A stretch of 14,028 bases of DNA from Nitrospirota bacterium (GTDB lineage Bacteria; Nitrospirota; Thermodesulfovibrionia; UBA6902; DSMQ01), in assembly GCA_016207865.1 (NCBI GenBank), contig JACQZD010000080.1:2254-16281 (forward strand), read 5' to 3'. The notes beneath the pieces were generated by a model, which was given only the letters and a program-made list of their open reading frames with translations, did not search any database and was not told where the DNA came from. Numbering within the stretch: position 1 is the first letter of the stretch; each line of letters starts with the position of its first letter. This document shows positions 1-5,971 of this stretch, one piece after another. Both the position numbers and the translations under genes were made by a program.

Positions 1-30
1 CCTTTGTCAAAGGGGGGACGGGGGGGGATT
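1..30. repeat. G/C-run dispersed repeat (translated PPxPPLTKG type)
   Basis: The stretch contains CTTTGTCAAAGGGGGGACGGGGGGGAT, split here as CTTTGTCAAAGGGGGG and ACGGGGGGGAT. This type of element (short palindrome CTTTGNCAAAG followed by G runs) is familiar as an intergenic repeat in several bacterial phyla. Here it is read through by the YHS gene at its 3' end. Only one copy is in the window, so its repeat nature rests on recognition rather than on a second copy here. Confidence 0.45.
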
Positions 31-202
31 TGCTCCAGACTCCGGACTCCAAACCCTGAACTTTTAAATATGCCTCAGGGTCTTTGTCAAAATCTTCTTT
101 GCAGGCAGGCGAGCAGAAGTAGTATGCCGCGCCCTTGTAAACAGACGTCCCTGCGGCGTCCTTTTCGTTAATCGTCATTTTGCAGACTGGATCAGTTACC
201 AT
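1..202 (-). CDS. YHS-domain protein, cut by the window edge
   Basis: Small cysteine-containing YHS-domain protein, presumably cytoplasmic because no signal peptide is visible. The reading frame opens with MVTDPVCKM and continues to YYFCSPACKEDFDKDPEAYL, which is the YHS signature: an early DPVCxM, then YFC...C..F. Such domains are often found in or beside copper and heavy-metal P-type ATPases and are thought to bind metal; that role is family knowledge and is not proved here. The start is chosen at 200-202 because AAAGGAG lies just upstream. The frame has no stop before position 1, so the C-terminus is outside the window. The last visible residues (SPPVPPLTKG) are encoded by a G-rich dispersed repeat at 1-30, so the natural protein probably ended near there. 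It is the last visible gene of a minus-strand cluster of metal-related genes. Confidence 0.8.
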   Translation of the reverse strand, partial: MVTDPVCKMTINEKDAAGTSVYKGAAYYFCSPACKEDFDKDPEAYLKVQGLESGVWSKSPPVPPLTK

Positions 203-235
203 GCTCTCCTTTGGGTAATTAAATGGATTACGGCT

Positions 236-538
236 TTATGGATGGTTATGCCTGTCAGCCCCTGAATCCTGAAGATACTTCTCAGGCTCATTGTCAAATC
301 TTTCTTTGCATTTGACCGAACAGAAATAATAAGTCATGCCTTTATACTTGCTTGTTGGGGCAGCCTTGTCTATGCTGACATTCATCCCGCATACAGGGTC
401 TATCGCCATGTCTGCCTTTTTCTGACTGTTCCCTGAGGTCCACTCCCCGCCCTTCATTAAAACAGAGCCTGATTGCGCGAGGCTGTGCGCAGACAGCAGG
501 CATGAAATAAAAACCACTGCTATAAAAAATTTAAACAT
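236..538 (-). CDS. Secreted YHS-domain protein
   Basis: A 100-residue protein with an N-terminal signal peptide (MFKFFIAVVFISCLLSAHS, with probable cleavage near SLA-Q) and a YHS domain: DPVCGMNV, then YYFCSVKCKERFDNEPEKYL. The tail HNHP adds possible metal ligands. It is probably exported and may bind a soft metal such as copper; the metal is inference. The frame stays open upstream to 679, but that extension is the translation of a dispersed palindromic repeat (it contains SFLRKRESRKKDWIP, a typical spurious peptide). The start is therefore placed at 536-538, giving a clean signal peptide, although the ribosome site there (ACAGG) is weak. It lies between the methionine-rich secreted protein upstream and the cytoplasmic YHS gene 33 bases downstream. 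Confidence 0.78.
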   Translation of the reverse strand: MFKFFIAVVFISCLLSAHSLAQSGSVLMKGGEWTSGNSQKKADMAIDPVCGMNVSIDKAAPTSKYKGMTYYFCSVKCKERFDNEPEKYLQDSGADRHNHP

Positions 539-565
539 CCTGTTTTGACTAAACCACCGAGATAT

Positions 566-629
566 GTCATTCCGCACTTGATGCGGAATCCAGTCTTTTT
601 TTCTGGATTCCCGCTTTCGCAGGAATGAC
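566..629. repeat. GTCATTCC...GGAATGAC palindromic dispersed repeat, copy 1
   Basis: Inverted-repeat element beginning GTCATTCCGC and ending GCAGGAATGAC, with internal GGAATCCAG and CTGGATTCC arms separated by a T run. It lies between the methionine-rich gene and the secreted YHS gene. Five related copies occur in the window. The design resembles the neisserial dRS3-type ATTCCC...GGGAAT repeats, by analogy only. Confidence 0.8.
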
Positions 630-747
630 GACAAGTATATTGCAATCCAAAAGCTATGTTTAGGGGAATTAAGTTCCATACAGTTCCCTGTGTCCCCTGT
701 GGTAAAGGTCTTTATACCTAATGCTTATGCTCCGGTCTGGCAGGCGC

Positions 748-1176
748 TTACTCTTTTGGCTCCTGTTTACCGGACATACGCTTTTTCATTTCCATCATTC
801 TTTCATGCATCATCTTCATATCTTCATCTTTTGCCGTGCCGCTGTCCATCATCTCCGACATTTTATTCATCTCAGCGCACATGTCCTGCATCATGCCGGA
901 CATTCTGTGCATCCTATCCGAAGTTTTGTCTTTTTGCGCATCAGGCATTTTCTTCATCAGGCCCGACATCTTTTTCATCATGCCTGACATGTCCTGCATC
1001 ATCTCTGACATGCAGTCCATCATCTTGCCATGTCCCATCATGCCTTCTTTGCACATCATGTCACTGTGTTTCATCTCCTCCGAGCCTTCACTCTTCATGT
1101 CGTGCGCCATCTGGGCATAGCTGTACGTTATTGCAAGCGCAAAGACTAAAGCCGCAATTAACATCGTCTTTTTCAT
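748..1176 (-). CDS. Secreted methionine-rich protein, putative metal-binding
   Basis: A 142-residue protein with a signal peptide (MKKTMLIAALVFALAITYSYA, cleaved near YSYA-Q). The mature part is almost entirely Met, Lys, Asp, Glu and Ser: by hand count 36 of 142 residues are Met, in motifs such as MSEMMQDMSGMMKKM, with three Cys and several His. The Met spacing of 3-4 residues suggests an amphipathic helix with a thioether face. Met-rich periplasmic segments bind Cu(I) or Ag(I) in known copper-resistance proteins (CopA/PcoA/CusF types), so copper buffering is a reasonable inference. I recognise no named family. The start at 1174-1176 is set by AGGAG eight bases upstream; an in-frame GTG at 1183-1185 overlaps that site and is unlikely. 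It sits between two YHS genes on the same strand. Confidence 0.8.
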   Translation of the reverse strand: MKKTMLIAALVFALAITYSYAQMAHDMKSEGSEEMKHSDMMCKEGMMGHGKMMDCMSEMMQDMSGMMKKMSGLMKKMPDAQKDKTSDRMHRMSGMMQDMCAEMNKMSEMMDSGTAKDEDMKMMHERMMEMKKRMSGKQEPKE

Positions 1177-1206
1177 TTTAATCACTCCTTTAATTACTGT
1201 TTTGTG

Positions 1207-1380
1207 TTAGTGACAACTGTGGCAGCCGCAACTGCTCCCGCCGGCATATTTTTCAGGTTCTTTGTCAAATTTTTCCTTGCAGCTCTTTTCACAGAAATAA
1301 TAAGTCTTGCCTTTGTAAGAGCTTGTTCCGGCGGCCTTCTTTTCATCAACATTCATTTTACAAACCGGATCCTGCGCCAT
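1207..1380 (-). CDS. Small YHS-domain protein with Cys/His tail
   Basis: A 57-residue cytoplasmic protein that is essentially one YHS domain: MAQDPVCKMNVDEKKAAG, then YYFCEKSCKEKFDKEPEKY, ending in the metal-ligand tail SSCGCHSCH. The start at 1378-1380 follows a strong AGGAGGT site. A longer frame reaching 1431 has no such support and runs through the promoter. It is the first gene of the minus-strand metal cluster, 30 bases ahead of the methionine-rich gene, and a promoter candidate lies directly upstream. Binding of copper or another soft metal is inferred from the family and the tail; no enzyme activity is suggested. Confidence 0.85.
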   Translation of the reverse strand: MAQDPVCKMNVDEKKAAGTSSYKGKTYYFCEKSCKEKFDKEPEKYAGGSSCGCHSCH

Positions 1381-1405
1381 AATATCACCTCCTTCGTGTA
1401 ACAAC

Positions 1406-1435
1406 ATTGTAACAAACCTGATTGAAATCACTCAA
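1406..1435 (-). promoter_or_regulatory. Candidate promoter of the YHS/Met-rich cluster with FNR-type palindrome
   Basis: On the minus strand TTGAGT (1435-1430) and TACAAT (1411-1406) are separated by 18 bases, a good sigma-70 layout. The -35 overlaps TTGA-N6-TCAA (1422-1435), the core of an FNR-family operator. Directly downstream TTGTTACA occurs twice, three bases apart. The placement before a strong ribosome site supports promoter function; the regulator is a guess. Confidence 0.45.
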
Positions 1436-1486
1436 GCTGAAAAATTCTAAATTTTTAGACATTGACCCGAAAATACCTATAAATTT

Positions 1487-1544
1487 GTCATTCTGGCTTG
1501 TCCAGAATCTTTCCAAAGAAGGATTCCCGACAAGCGGGAATGAC
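1487..1544. repeat. GTCATTCC...GGAATGAC palindromic dispersed repeat, copy 2
   Basis: Element starting GTCATTCTGGCTTGTCCAGAAT and ending GACAAGCGGGAATGAC (each read as two arms of a palindrome). It is intergenic, between the 42-residue CxxC gene and the YHS cluster on the same strand. It is closest in sequence to copy 3 at 2536-2600: both have GGCTTGTCC and CTTTCC. Confidence 0.8.
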
Positions 1545-1592
1545 AGACTCCTTTCGGATCAATGACATTTTCACGCAGGATTCAGATTGAAT

Positions 1593-1721
1593 TTAGTGGG
1601 AACCGTGAATAAGAACAGGCAGGCACTTTACGCAGACATATAATGCCTCTCCCTTATGTTCGCAGGAAATCAGCACAATCTGATTGCTTTCAGCGCCGCA
1701 GTTTAAACATTTATGCTCCAT
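1593..1721 (-). CDS. 42-residue CxxC zinc-ribbon-like protein
   Basis: A short gene supported by a strong AGGAGG site six bases before its ATG (1719-1721) and by close spacing, 14 bases, behind the DUF1858 gene. The product begins MEHKCLNCGAESNQIVLISC and continues with CVKC in the second half, so four Cys form two CxxC pairs with a fifth Cys at residue 20 and histidines at 3, 22, 39 and 42. That is a zinc-ribbon or rubredoxin-like knuckle. I do not recognise a named family. The context (DUF1858 protein and oxidase-like membrane protein) suggests a redox or nitrosative-stress accessory role, which is inference. Confidence 0.75.
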   Translation of the reverse strand: MEHKCLNCGAESNQIVLISCEHKGEALYVCVKCLPVLIHGSH

Positions 1722-1735
1722 TGTTTGCCTCCTCT

Positions 1736-1951
1736 TTATTGAGTTGCAGATAATTTTTTAATCTCATCAACTATTTTTTCAGGGTCCATATTATGCATTG
1801 CGGCTCCAAAGGTAATCGTCTCCATATTAATGCCGGGACATGTAAAACAGCCCGAGCCGAAATACTTCTGAATGACTTCCTTTGCTCCAGGGACCGACTT
1901 AATGACATCACCGATTATTGAATTTTTTGTTACATCAGTTTTTGTTTCCAT
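1736..1951 (-). CDS. DUF1858-domain protein
   Basis: A 71-residue protein matching the DUF1858 pattern: an N-terminal helix pair (IIGDVIKSVPGAKEVIQKYF), then GSGCFTCPG, then METITFGAAMHNMDPEKIV. The CxxC is the hallmark. DUF1858 resembles the N-terminal domain of the ScdA/YtfE Fe-S repair proteins and is often coded beside hybrid-cluster or nitrogen-oxide genes (family knowledge). AAAGGAGG precedes the ATG at 1949-1951. It lies 65 bases downstream of the oxidase-like membrane gene and 14 bases upstream of the CxxC small gene, so the three are probably cotranscribed. The domain call is firm; the function is not known. Confidence 0.85.
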   Translation of the reverse strand: METKTDVTKNSIIGDVIKSVPGAKEVIQKYFGSGCFTCPGINMETITFGAAMHNMDPEKIVDEIKKLSATQ

Positions 1952-2016
1952 TTCACCCTCCTTTACTTATAGTCTAATCCGGATTCCCCAAGCCTGCTAT
2001 GATGTTAATCATAACC

Positions 2017-2427
2017 TCACTTATCCATCGGCTTGATTGTCTTAAGTATGTTGTAGGTGAAAAGAACAACTGCAATCAGCGATAAAAGCGCTGAAAGCAC
2101 CAGTAAGGGTCTAACTAATGAAAGGGCTGTCTGCATTTCATGAAACGGCCAGCTTATTGCCATCATCAGCAGTCCTGCATTGGCAACCCAGAATTGTATC
2201 GTCACAATCGCCGGGCTGTAGATATGCACACCGCTGAATCTCGGCAGGATATGATATCCAACACCGTAAATCATCATTGACATAAACCCTAATAGATTCA
2301 TGTGGACGTGGGCCGGGATATAATAACCCGCATCCTCCGGCCATAAAAGCATGCCGGTGCCCAATAATGCCCCTGCGGCAAAATAAAAAACACTCATCCT
2401 CAAATACCAGACAATTATCTTATCCAT
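2017..2427 (-). CDS. Orphan heme-copper oxidase subunit I-like membrane protein
   Basis: A 136-residue integral membrane protein with four predicted transmembrane segments (roughly residues 8-29, 39-61, 72-94 and 104-128). The second segment carries AHVHMNLLGFMSMMIYG followed by GYHILPRFSG, which resembles the heme-ligating helix of cbb3-type oxidase and NorB subunit I (HxHxNLLG...YHxLPRF). Full subunit I has twelve or more helices, so this is a stand-alone fragment-like family rather than a working oxidase. His40, His42 and His59 are possible heme ligands. AGGAGGT precedes the ATG at 2425-2427. Clustering with a DUF1858 gene suggests a link to nitric oxide or oxygen stress, by inference from common gene neighbourhoods. 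Confidence 0.75.
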   Translation of the reverse strand: MDKIIVWYLRMSVFYFAAGALLGTGMLLWPEDAGYYIPAHVHMNLLGFMSMMIYGVGYHILPRFSGVHIYSPAIVTIQFWVANAGLLMMAISWPFHEMQTALSLVRPLLVLSALLSLIAVVLFTYNILKTIKPMDK

Positions 2428-2535
2428 ATAACCTCCTAAAACTTAACCGCAGGAAACGTTAAAATATTCATTGTAAATTTATTCCCGATCTATCGGGACA
2501 AAGTTAGCATTGAAAATTTGCATTTTGAAATGTTT

Positions 2536-2600
2536 GTCATTCCGGCTTGTCCGGAATCTTTCCGAAAAGATTCCCGACGCGCTTCGCTTGCGGGAATGAC
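2536..2600. repeat. GTCATTCC...GGAATGAC palindromic dispersed repeat, copy 3
   Basis: Element starting GTCATTCCGGCTTGTCCGG and ending GCTTGCGGGAATGAC. It sits downstream of the NifU-like gene and upstream of the oxidase-like gene, both on the minus strand. A separate 7-bp perfect inverted repeat (TCCCGAT, CT, ATCGGGA at 2483-2498) lies nearby. Confidence 0.8.
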
Positions 2601-2631
2601 GTTTGTTCCCTCTGTGGTAAATTTTTGTGCT

Positions 2632-2856
2632 TTATACCTGCACCACAGATTTAATCTCAGGAATCTCCTTCTTTATAGTGGCCTCAATGGCATTTTTAAG
2701 CGTCATCGTTGACATCGGACACGACCCGCATGCTCCTACCAGCCTTACCTTAACCACACCGTCAGATTCAACAGTGACAAGTTCAACATCACCGCCGTCC
2801 CTCTGAAGCATCGGTTTAATTTTACTTAATACAGCCTCAACTTTTTCCTTAAGCAT
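2632..2856 (-). CDS. NifU C-terminal (Nfu) domain Fe-S cluster scaffold
   Basis: A 74-residue stand-alone Nfu domain. The N-terminal half reads KIKPMLQRDGGDVELVTV and the cluster ligand motif is CGSCPMS (CxxC, residues 43-46), followed by LKNAIEATIKKEIPEI. Nfu proteins carry a [4Fe-4S] cluster bridged between two protomers through the CxxC and pass it to apo-enzymes in the cytoplasm. The length is that of the minimal domain, as in many anaerobes. The ATG at 2854-2856 follows AGGAGGG by eight bases. It is transcribed divergently from ispA across a 333-base gap. No isc or suf genes lie beside it, so it acts as a separate carrier. The specific client is unknown. Confidence 0.92.
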   Translation of the reverse strand: MLKEKVEAVLSKIKPMLQRDGGDVELVTVESDGVVKVRLVGACGSCPMSTMTLKNAIEATIKKEIPEIKSVVQV

Positions 2857-2901
2857 TTTCGTACCCTCCTGATTTAATAAAAGTCTTACTGACTTTATTT
2901 T

Positions 2902-2929
2902 ATTATACTGACTGCCGTATATTAGTCTA
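2902..2929 (-). promoter_or_regulatory. Candidate promoter for the Nfu gene
   Basis: The minus strand reads TAGACT (2929-2924), 16 bases, then TATAAT (2907-2902), a perfect -10. The transcript would begin about 40 bases ahead of the Nfu start codon. The palindrome at 2928-2943 overlaps the upstream edge of the -35 and could be an operator. The -35 is only a 4 of 6 match. Confidence 0.4.
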
Positions 2930-3046
2930 TGACGCCTGTCATATCCTGTGTTTAATTATAATCTCTCCTGATAATTTTAGCCATCTCAAAAGATGCCATA
3001 CATAGGGTTTATTGTATGCTTAACATCATAGTCCCGAAAACAGCCC

Positions 3047-3118
3047 GTCATTGTCCGGCTTGACCGGACAATCCAGCGCCTTAGTTTTCTGGATACCCCG
3101 ATTAAATCGGAGTATGAC
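3047..3118. repeat. GTCATTCC-type palindromic dispersed repeat, divergent copy 4
   Basis: Starts GTCATTGTCCGGCTTGACC with GGACAATCCAG, and ends CTGGATACCCCGATT...GAGTATGAC. Both ends keep the GTCAT/ATGAC termini and the inner ATCCAG/CTGGAT arms, but the arms have drifted compared with the other copies. Confidence 0.7.
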
Positions 3119-3147
3119 AAGGTACACCTCCTAAAAAAATAAATTTT

Positions 3148-3156
3148 TGCTATAAT
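3148..3156 (+). promoter_or_regulatory. Extended -10 promoter candidate for ispA-dxs
   Basis: TGCTATAAT is a perfect TGnTATAAT extended -10, about 33 bases ahead of the ispA start codon. No good -35 lies at the right distance, as is usual for extended -10 promoters. It follows an A/T-rich stretch. Confidence 0.45.
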
Positions 3157-3189
3157 ATAAGTTTATTAAAATAACCGACGGATTTTGCC

Positions 3190-4077
3190 ATGGATTTAAA
3201 TTCTTATCTTAAAAAAAATCACAGGCTTGTAGACGGCTTTTTAAAAAGTTATATTTCTTCCACGAGAAGAAACAACTCCTGCCCGAAAACCCTGCACAGA
3301 TCTATGGGTTATTCTCTAATGGCAGGCGGTAAAAGACTGCGTCCTATTTTTGCTATTGCAGGGCATGAGGCCGTGGGCGGAAGAGCCGGTAATATCATCC
3401 CTATTGCGGCATCCCTTGAGCTGATTCATACATATTCGCTTATACATGACGACCTTCCTGCCATGGACGACGACGACCTGAGAAGGAATATGCCTACAAA
3501 TCACAAGGTCTTTGGAGAGGCTACTGCAATACTTGCAGGCGATGCCCTGCTGACAGACGCCTTCAGCATAGTATCAAACGCCAATGCAAAGCCGGATGCA
3601 CTGCTTAATATCATCCGGGAACTGACATATGCCTGCGGGCCGCACGGCATGGTCGGCGGACAGACGGCTGATATACTGCTTGAAGGCAAAAAAGCAAAAA
3701 AAAGCGAACTCCTTTATATTCATACACATAAGACAGGCGCGCTTATCCGGGCGTCAGTTCGCATAGGTGCGATACTCGGAGTAGCCTCACAGAAAGAGCT
3801 TAATGCGCTGTCAAAATACGGAGAAAATGTTGGGCTTGCCTTCCAGATAGTAGATGATATTTTAGATATAACAGGCACTGATGAGGAATTGGGAAAATCA
3901 GCAGGCGCTGATATTTTAAGGGGGAAAAACACCTACCCTTCTGTATTCGGCATGGAAACGTCAAAGGAAGAGGCAAAAATTCTCATTGAAAAAGCCCTTG
4001 ATGCTATCGGAGATTTAAACAGCAAGGCAGACCCGCTCAGGGAAATTGCAAAGTATATTTTAAGGAGGCGGAATTAG
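3190..4077 (+). CDS. ispA: Geranyl/farnesyl (or longer) diphosphate synthase
   Basis: Cytoplasmic trans-prenyltransferase that condenses isopentenyl diphosphate with allylic diphosphates. At 295 residues it has the usual IspA length. Visible motifs in order are GGKRLRP (residues 46-52, IPP binding), the first aspartate-rich motif HDDLPAMDDDD (86-96) followed by LRRN, GGQ near 155, KTGALIRASV near 180, and the second aspartate-rich motif DDILD (221-225). The four-residue spacing in the first DDxxxxD motif is typical of bacterial FPP/GGPP synthases. Product length cannot be fixed from sequence. The start ATG at 3190 has only a weak upstream GACGGA site. dxs follows 23 bases downstream on the same strand, so the two isoprenoid genes are probably one operon; xseB, often found upstream in relatives, is absent here. 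Confidence 0.93.
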   Translation: MDLNSYLKKNHRLVDGFLKSYISSTRRNNSCPKTLHRSMGYSLMAGGKRLRPIFAIAGHEAVGGRAGNIIPIAASLELIHTYSLIHDDLPAMDDDDLRRNMPTNHKVFGEATAILAGDALLTDAFSIVSNANAKPDALLNIIRELTYACGPHGMVGGQTADILLEGKKAKKSELLYIHTHKTGALIRASVRIGAILGVASQKELNALSKYGENVGLAFQIVDDILDITGTDEELGKSAGADILRGKNTYPSVFGMETSKEEAKILIEKALDAIGDLNSKADPLREIAKYILRRRN

Positions 4078-4100
4078 TTAAGAGTTAAGAGGAAAATGTT

Positions 4101-5870
4101 ATGATTTTAGAAAAAATTAAAAGTCCCGAAGATCTTAAAAAACTCAGCATTGCAGAAATGAAGGAGCTCGCCGGGGAATTAAGAGACACAATTATTGAGA
4201 GGGTTGCCATTAACGGCGGACACTTAGCGTCAAACCTTGGAGTCATTGAAATCACTATCGCGCTTCATAAAGTATTTGACTCTCCGAAGGACAAATTTAT
4301 ATGGGATGTCGGACATCAGTCTTATGCGCACAAGCTCCTGACCGGGAGGGCGGAGTCTTTTTCAACAATCAGGCAGTACGGCGGCCTTTCAGGTTTCCCG
4401 AAAATTAAGGAAAGCCCGCATGATGCCTTTGGAACAGGACACAGTTCCACCTCCATATCAGCGGCGCTGGGAATTATTGAGGCCAGGGACCAGAAGAAAG
4501 AAGACTTTAAGGTGATAGCTGTTATAGGCGACGGGGCCATGACCGCAGGGCTTGCCTTTGAAGGATTAAATCACGCGGGGCATCTGCAAAAAAACCTCAT
4601 TGTCATCCTTAACGATAATGAGATGTCAATATCTCCCAATGTCGGAGCGCTTTCCGTATATTTAAATAAGATAATGACCGGCGACCTCTACACAAAATTT
4701 AAAAAAGAAACCAGGTCCATCCTCGGCCGCATACCAAAGGTCGGAGAGCCCATGCCCCGGATAGCTGAGAAGGCGGAAGGTACGGTAAAGGGCTTTTTCG
4801 TCCCGGGAATGCTCTTTGAGGAATTAGGTTTTGAATATGTCGGGCCGATTGACGGACATAAGATTGAAGCCCTCATTGAGACGCTTGAACGCTTTAAGGA
4901 TTTTTCGCGCCCTGTTTTAATTCATGCGATTACCAAAAAAGGCAAAGGCTATTCTCTGGCTGAGAAAAACCCGTGCCTCTTTCACGGAGTCGGACCCTTT
5001 GATATTGAAACAGGCTGTCAGCCTGCATCTGCAAACCCGACCTTCAGCGAGGTATTCGGCAACTGCCTCGTAAATCTCGCCAGGGAAGACAGCCGCATTA
5101 TAGCAATAACAGCCGCAATGACCGAGGGCACCGGACTGACGGAATTTGCAAAGGCCTTCCCAAAGAGATTTTATGACGTCGGCATTGCCGAGCCCCACGC
5201 AGTAACATTTGCCGCCGGGCTTGCGGCGCAGGGATTAAAACCGGTCGTTGCAATATATTCAACATTCATGCAAAGGGCGTACGATGAAATCGTGCACGAC
5301 GTCTGCCTTCAGAAACTTCCGGTGATTTTTGCAATTGACCGCGGAGGCCTTGTCGGTGAAGACGGGCCGACTCATAACGGCGCATTTGATCTTTCATATC
5401 TCAGGCACATCCCCAATATGGTTGTCATGGCTCCGAAGGATGAAAATGAATTTCAGGACCTGCTTAAAACCGCTGTTTCTTACAATGGTCCATGCGCAAT
5501 AAGGTATCCGAGGGGGCGCGCATCAAAAATTCCCGATGAAAGAGACCTGCGGATAATTCCAATAGGAAAAGCAGAAGTCCTGAGGGATGGCAATGACATT
5601 TTAATCACTGCAATCGGAAGTTCCGTTCTGCCTGCGATAAACGCTTCTCGCCTGCTTGAAGACGCCGGAATCAGCGCATGCGTGGTAAATGCAAGATTCG
5701 CAAAACCGCTTGATGCTGATTTGCTTGGCAGTCTTGCAAAAGATATTAAGCAGGTTCTCACAGTGGAGGAAAATACCCTTGAGGGCGGTTTTGGAAGCGC
5801 CGTCCTTGAATGTCTCACAGAGCTTAACATTGACGGCTTGAAAATAAAACGGCTCGGACTGCTATTATGA
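4101..5870 (+). CDS. dxs: 1-deoxy-D-xylulose-5-phosphate synthase, C-terminally short
   Basis: Thiamine-diphosphate enzyme that joins pyruvate and glyceraldehyde 3-phosphate in the first step of the MEP isoprenoid pathway. It is 589 residues, against about 615-640 in the family. Seen in order: DVGHQSYAHKLLTGR, GTGHSSTSISAALG, the ThDP/Mg site GDGAMTAGLAFEGLNHAG with LNDNEMSIS, PIDGHK, the second-domain catalytic region TEGTGL and GIAEPHAV, DRGGLVGEDGPTHNG, and VEENTLEGGFGS in the transketolase C-terminal domain. The protein ends RLGLLL, where homologues continue GLPDxFIxHG for about 30 more residues; the missing part is not found in another frame and a dispersed repeat starts within about ten bases of the stop. 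GAGG eight bases ahead of ATG 4101 supports the start. All catalytic motifs are present. Confidence 0.95.
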   Translation: MILEKIKSPEDLKKLSIAEMKELAGELRDTIIERVAINGGHLASNLGVIEITIALHKVFDSPKDKFIWDVGHQSYAHKLLTGRAESFSTIRQYGGLSGFPKIKESPHDAFGTGHSSTSISAALGIIEARDQKKEDFKVIAVIGDGAMTAGLAFEGLNHAGHLQKNLIVILNDNEMSISPNVGALSVYLNKIMTGDLYTKFKKETRSILGRIPKVGEPMPRIAEKAEGTVKGFFVPGMLFEELGFEYVGPIDGHKIEALIETLERFKDFSRPVLIHAITKKGKGYSLAEKNPCLFHGVGPFDIETGCQPASANPTFSEVFGNCLVNLAREDSRIIAITAAMTEGTGLTEFAKAFPKRFYDVGIAEPHAVTFAAGLAAQGLKPVVAIYSTFMQRAYDEIVHDVCLQKLPVIFAIDRGGLVGEDGPTHNGAFDLSYLRHIPNMVVMAPKDENEFQDLLKTAVSYNGPCAIRYPRGRASKIPDERDLRIIPIGKAEVLRDGNDILITAIGSSVLPAINASRLLEDAGISACVVNARFAKPLDADLLGSLAKDIKQVLTVEENTLEGGFGSAVLECLTELNIDGLKIKRLGLLL

Positions 5871-5878
5871 TTAAATAA

Positions 5879-5953
5879 ATCTGTGTTAATCTGTGTAATC
5901 TGTGGCTAAATTCAGTTTTGTTTTTCTCTGTGTCTCGGTGACTCTGTGGTTTT
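5879..5953. repeat. AATCTGTG/CTGTGG dispersed repeat between dxs and tlyA
   Basis: The stretch repeats ATCTGTGTTAATCTGTGTAATCTGTGG and later CTCTGTGTCTCGGTGACTC (each an approximate tandem of CTGTG units), ending CTGTGGT. The AATCTGTGG...CTAAA part is shared with inverted copies at 9846-9926 and 12931-13007. It fills almost the whole dxs-tlyA gap. Confidence 0.65.
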
Positions 5954-5971
5954 ATACATGGAAAACTCAGG

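Larger units (their letters stand above)
2857..3189. other. Intergenic region between divergent nfu-like and ispA genes
   Basis: This 333-base gap holds no supported gene. It contains the promoter candidate for the Nfu gene at 2902-2929, a 6-bp-arm palindrome TATGAC-GCCT-GTCATA at 2928-2943, a repeated TACTGACT (2887-2894 and 2906-2913), a dispersed palindromic repeat at 3047-3118, and an extended -10 promoter candidate for ispA at 3148-3156. I see nothing conclusive between about 2945 and 3045. Confidence 0.6.

Noticed and set aside
539..679. N-terminal extension of the secreted YHS protein
   Set aside because: It is the translation of a dispersed palindromic repeat (SFLRKRESRKKDWIP), and a proper signal peptide starts only at 538.
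690..1181. A 163-residue plus-strand frame rich in Ser, Cys and Pro, and two other plus-strand frames in the same region
   Set aside because: They are antisense shadows of the methionine-rich gene: runs of CAT on the opposite strand give Ser/His/Cys-rich frames. They have no ribosome site, and the minus-strand frame has a signal peptide and AGGAG.
2440..2465. TTAAC...GTTAA inverted repeat upstream of the oxidase-like gene
   Set aside because: Five-base A/T-rich arms around a 10-base spacer are expected by chance, and there is no match to a known operator.
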